Shown here one piece after another: positions 61,638-64,000 of a DNA stretch of 64,000 nt (positions are counted from its first letter, which is position 1; the number at the start of each line of letters is the position of its first letter). The notes below the pieces were generated by a model that saw nothing but the letters and a program-made list of their open reading frames with translations, did not search any database and was not told the DNA's origin. This stretch comes from Thalassospira lohafexi (GTDB taxonomy: Bacteria; Pseudomonadota; Alphaproteobacteria; Rhodospirillales; Thalassospiraceae): assembly GCF_002844275.1 (NCBI RefSeq), contig NZ_NXGX01000002.1, forward strand, positions 372,001 through 436,000. The letters run 5' to 3'. The translations under genes were made by a program, and so were the position numbers.

Positions 61638-62963
61638 TCAGAGCAGCATGCTCAGCGGATCTTCAATCAGCTTTTTGAATTCGGCCATGAACTCGGCACC
61701 GACCGCGCCATCGACCGCACGGTGGTCAACAGACAGGGTACAACTCATGACCGTGGCAATGGCAAGTGCGCCGTCTTTAACAACCGGACGCTGTTCGCCT
61801 GCACCGACGGCAAGAATGCAACCCTGCGGCGGATTAATGATGGCAGAAAATTCCTTAATGCCAAACATGCCCAGATTGGAAACCGAGAAGGTCCCGCCCT
61901 GATAATCTTCCGGCTTAAGTTTGCCATCACGTGCTTTGCCAGCAAGTGCCTTCATCTCGCCCGAGATTTCAGCAAGGCCCTTGGAGCCCGCATCACGCAC
62001 AACCGGCGTAATCAGCCCACCCTCAATGGCAACCGCCACCGAGATATCCTGTTTCTTGCACATCAGGGTCGCTTTGTCGGTCCAGATGGCGTTCGCCGCC
62101 GGAACTTTTTTAAGTGCCAACGAAACAGCACGGATGACAAAGTCATTGACCGAAATTTTGACACCGTCACCAGCTTTTTCATTTAGCTGCTTACGGGTGG
62201 CAAGAAGGTTGTCGAGTTCGCAATCGACCGTCAGGTAGAAATGCGGAACCTGCTGTTTGGATTCCGTCAGGCGACGCGCAATGGTTTTGCGCATGCCACT
62301 GTTCGGAACTTCTTCGTATTCCGGAAGACCAGTCAAATCCGGGTTCCAGCCAGATGCCGCCGGTGCAGCAGAAGCAGCCGGTGCAGATGGCGCAGCCTCT
62401 GCGTCCGATTTCTTTTCTGCCGGTTTCGACGACATGGCCGCTTCGACGTCACGTTTGACAACGCGACCACGCGGACCAGAGCCGGTTACAGCCGCAAGGT
62501 CAACACCTTCGTTCGACGCAATGCGTCGTGCAAGCGGGCTGGCCTTAACGCGCTCACCACCAGACACAGGGGCTGCTGGTGCCTGACTTGCTTCTGCCGG
62601 GGCAGAAGCAGCCGCTGGTGCGTCTTCTTTGGCGGGTGCAGGCTCTTTTGTTTCTTTGGAACCTGCCGCCGAGGTATCGGCTGCTGACGTATCAGCACCG
62701 TCAAGCGCGCTTTCGTCTTCGTCTTCTTCAAGCAGAAGCGCGATTACCTCGTTTACAGGAACACCCTCGCTGCCTTCGGCAACAAGGATTTTACCGATTT
62801 TGCCTTCATCGACGGCTTCGACTTCCATCGTGGCTTTGTCGGTTTCAATTTCTGCGATGACATCGCCCGATTCAACGGTATCACCTTCCTTGACGTGCCA
62901 TTTTGCCAAGGTGCCTTCGGTCATGGTCGGCGAAAGCGCCGGCATCAATACTTTTACAGGCAT
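61638..62963 (-). CDS. pdhC: pyruvate dehydrogenase complex, dihydrolipoyl acetyltransferase (E2)
   Basis: E2 forms the core of pyruvate dehydrogenase and transfers acetyl groups to CoA. I prefer ATG 62961-62963 ([14 protein letters not shown]), 9 bases behind GGGAG; an in-frame GTG 6 bases upstream is too close to it. The 441-residue product has one lipoyl domain (K43 in [11 protein letters not shown]), an Ala/Pro/Glu-rich linker, the E3-binding domain (about 140-178, [21 protein letters not shown]) and a catalytic domain with H414 and D418 in DHRAVDG. The single lipoyl domain is usual in alphaproteobacteria. Confidence 0.97.
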   Translation of the reverse strand: MPVKVLMPALSPTMTEGTLAKWHVKEGDTVESGDVIAEIETDKATMEVEAVDEGKIGKILVAEGSEGVPVNEVIALLLEEDEDESALDGADTSAADTSAAGSKETKEPAPAKEDAPAAASAPAEASQAPAAPVSGGERVKASPLARRIASNEGVDLAAVTGSGPRGRVVKRDVEAAMSSKPAEKKSDAEAAPSAPAASAAPAASGWNPDLTGLPEYEEVPNSGMRKTIARRLTESKQQVPHFYLTVDCELDNLLATRKQLNEKAGDGVKISVNDFVIRAVSLALKKVPAANAIWTDKATLMCKKQDISVAVAIEGGLITPVVRDAGSKGLAEISGEMKALAGKARDGKLKPEDYQGGTFSVSNLGMFGIKEFSAIINPPQGCILAVGAGEQRPVVKDGALAIATVMSCTLSVDHRAVDGAVGAEFMAEFKKLIEDPLSMLL

Positions 62964-63027
62964 GAACACATTCTCCCGGTAACGGGGCGGTGCGTTCTAT
63001 AACCGCACCTGCCCCTGTCCGTATCAC

Positions 63028-64000
63028 TTAGCGATAGCAAACGGCCTTGGCCGCATCGACGATGTGCTGCTCTTGCGGAAGTGCAAGCACTTCCAGATTT
63101 GCAGCATACGGCATCGGAACATCTTCCCCGGCGACACGCGCAACCGGTGCGTCGAGGTAATCAAATGCATGTTCCATGACCGCCGATGCGATTTCCGCAC
63201 CGATACCGGCGAAGTGCCAGCCTTCTTCACAGGTGACAATACGGTTGGTTTTCATCACCGAGCGAATGATCGTGTTCACATCCAGCGGACGGATCGTACG
63301 CAGGTTGATGACCTCGGCCGAGATGCCCTGCTCTGCCAGCTGTTCAGCAGCTTTCAGTGCCTTGCCAACCATGATCGAGAAAGCAACGATGGTGACATCG
63401 GTCCCTTCGCGTTCAATTTTGGCCTGACCGATTGGCAGAACGAAATTGTCGTCATCAGGAACTTCGAAGCTCTGACCGTACATCAGTTCGTTTTCAAGGA
63501 AGACAACCGGGTTCGGATCGCGGATCGCCGCCTTGAGAAGACCTTTGGCATCTGCGGCCGAATACGGTGCAACGACCTTAAGACCCGGGCAATGTGCATA
63601 CCATGATGCATAGCACTGCGAGTGCTGGGCACCCACGCGCGATGCGGCACCGTTTGGACCACGGAACACAATCGGGCAACCAAGCTGGCCACCAGACATA
63701 TAAAGCGTCTTTGCTGCCGAGTTGATGATCTGGTCAATCGCCTGCATGGCGAAGTTGAACGTCATGAATTCGACAACCGGTCGCAGGCCCATAAATGCGG
63801 ACCCCGTCGCAAGACCGGCAAAACCCTGTTCGGTAATCGGCGTATCAACAACACGCTTGTCACCAAACTCATCAAGCAGACCCTGGGTAACTTTGTAGGC
63901 CCCTTGGTACTCCGCAACTTCTTCGCCCATGACAAAGACGTTTTCATCACTGCGCATTTCTTCGGCCATTGCATCACGCAAGGCTTCACGCACCGACTGG
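63028..64000 (-). CDS. pdhB: pyruvate dehydrogenase E1 component, beta subunit (5' end outside window)
   Basis: E1-beta pairs with E1-alpha to decarboxylate pyruvate with thiamine diphosphate. About 323 residues are visible; the frame stays open to the window edge, with [20 protein letters not shown] at the upstream end. A GTG at 63993 is not necessarily the start, because conserved sequence continues past it. [30 protein letters not shown] and [15 protein letters not shown] are typical. Many alphaproteobacterial PdhB proteins carry an N-terminal lipoyl domain, which would lie outside the window. pdhC follows 64 bases later. Confidence 0.95.
   Translation of the reverse strand, partial: QSVREALRDAMAEEMRSDENVFVMGEEVAEYQGAYKVTQGLLDEFGDKRVVDTPITEQGFAGLATGSAFMGLRPVVEFMTFNFAMQAIDQIINSAAKTLYMSGGQLGCPIVFRGPNGAASRVGAQHSQCYASWYAHCPGLKVVAPYSAADAKGLLKAAIRDPNPVVFLENELMYGQSFEVPDDDNFVLPIGQAKIEREGTDVTIVAFSIMVGKALKAAEQLAEQGISAEVINLRTIRPLDVNTIIRSVMKTNRIVTCEEGWHFAGIGAEIASAVMEHAFDYLDAPVARVAGEDVPMPYAANLEVLALPQEQHIVDAAKAVCYR

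Overview
The window is ordinary chromosomal sequence from an alphaproteobacterium, most likely a marine Rhodospirillales relative of Thalassospira. This rests on recognised gene sets: the ribD-ribE-ribB and nrdR-glyA run, a MucR/Ros regulator, a livHMGF operon ending in a DUF6867 gene, a DUF6898 gene, the lepB-rnc-era-recO and pdhB-pdhC-lpd-lipA-ratA orders, and an HemB of the magnesium type. The genus is an inference from general resemblance. I see no rRNA, tRNA, insertion sequence, prophage, CRISPR array or defence island. Coding density is high and base composition is fairly even, with AT-rich patches upstream of mucR and of a DUF1127 gene.

Layout. 1-4.5 kb (minus): riboflavin synthesis (ribD, ribE, partial ribB), nrdR, glyA, rpiB. 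5-11.3 kb: mucR (plus), then livK and the livHMGF transporter operon (minus). 11.6-15.1 kb (minus): a DUF6898 protein and three valine-catabolic enzymes. 15.3-19.8 kb (plus): metY, a DeoR regulator with an MFS transporter, hemB. 19.9-24.5 kb: a HAD hydrolase (minus), a 52-residue DUF1127 protein (plus), malonyl-CoA synthetase and a type III ornithine decarboxylase (minus). 24.7-31.3 kb: aldehyde dehydrogenase, ilvA, a flavin reductase (minus), the motAB flagellar stator and bpt of the N-degron pathway. 31.5-34.7 kb: a 2-oxoacid-type TRAP transporter whose binding protein converges on its own permease genes.

34.9-46.2 kb (minus) is a long housekeeping block: parC, recO, two coupled small membrane proteins, era, rnc, lepB, acpS, pdxJ, a DUF2062 protein, a bifunctional (p)ppGpp enzyme, rpoZ and folK. 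46.3-49.5 kb (plus): a LabA-like NYN protein, a family 5 uracil-DNA glycosylase and recQ. 49.6-52.3 kb (minus): an exported glutathione peroxidase overlapping a molybdopterin oxidoreductase, smpB and dapA. 52.5-55.4 kb (plus): a lytic transglycosylase and a haloacid dehalogenase-like protein. 55.5-57.3 kb (minus): a bactofilin overlapping an M23 endopeptidase gene. 57.5-58.5 kb (plus): pgpA and pncC. 58.5-64 kb (minus): ratA-like gene, lipA, lpd, pdhC and partial pdhB.

Functional links: branched-chain amino acid uptake (liv) lies beside part of the valine pathway; lipoate synthesis (lipA) sits with the lipoyl-dependent pyruvate dehydrogenase; (p)ppGpp synthesis sits with rpoZ; cell-envelope functions cluster at 52-58 kb. 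No undescribed multi-gene system is evident. The best leads are small or regulatory: the unlisted DUF1127 gene, a MucR that has lost three zinc-ligand positions, the overlapping bactofilin/M23 pair, the coupled small membrane proteins next to era, a leader ORF overlapping livH, and several perfect palindromes or long hairpins in intergenic DNA.
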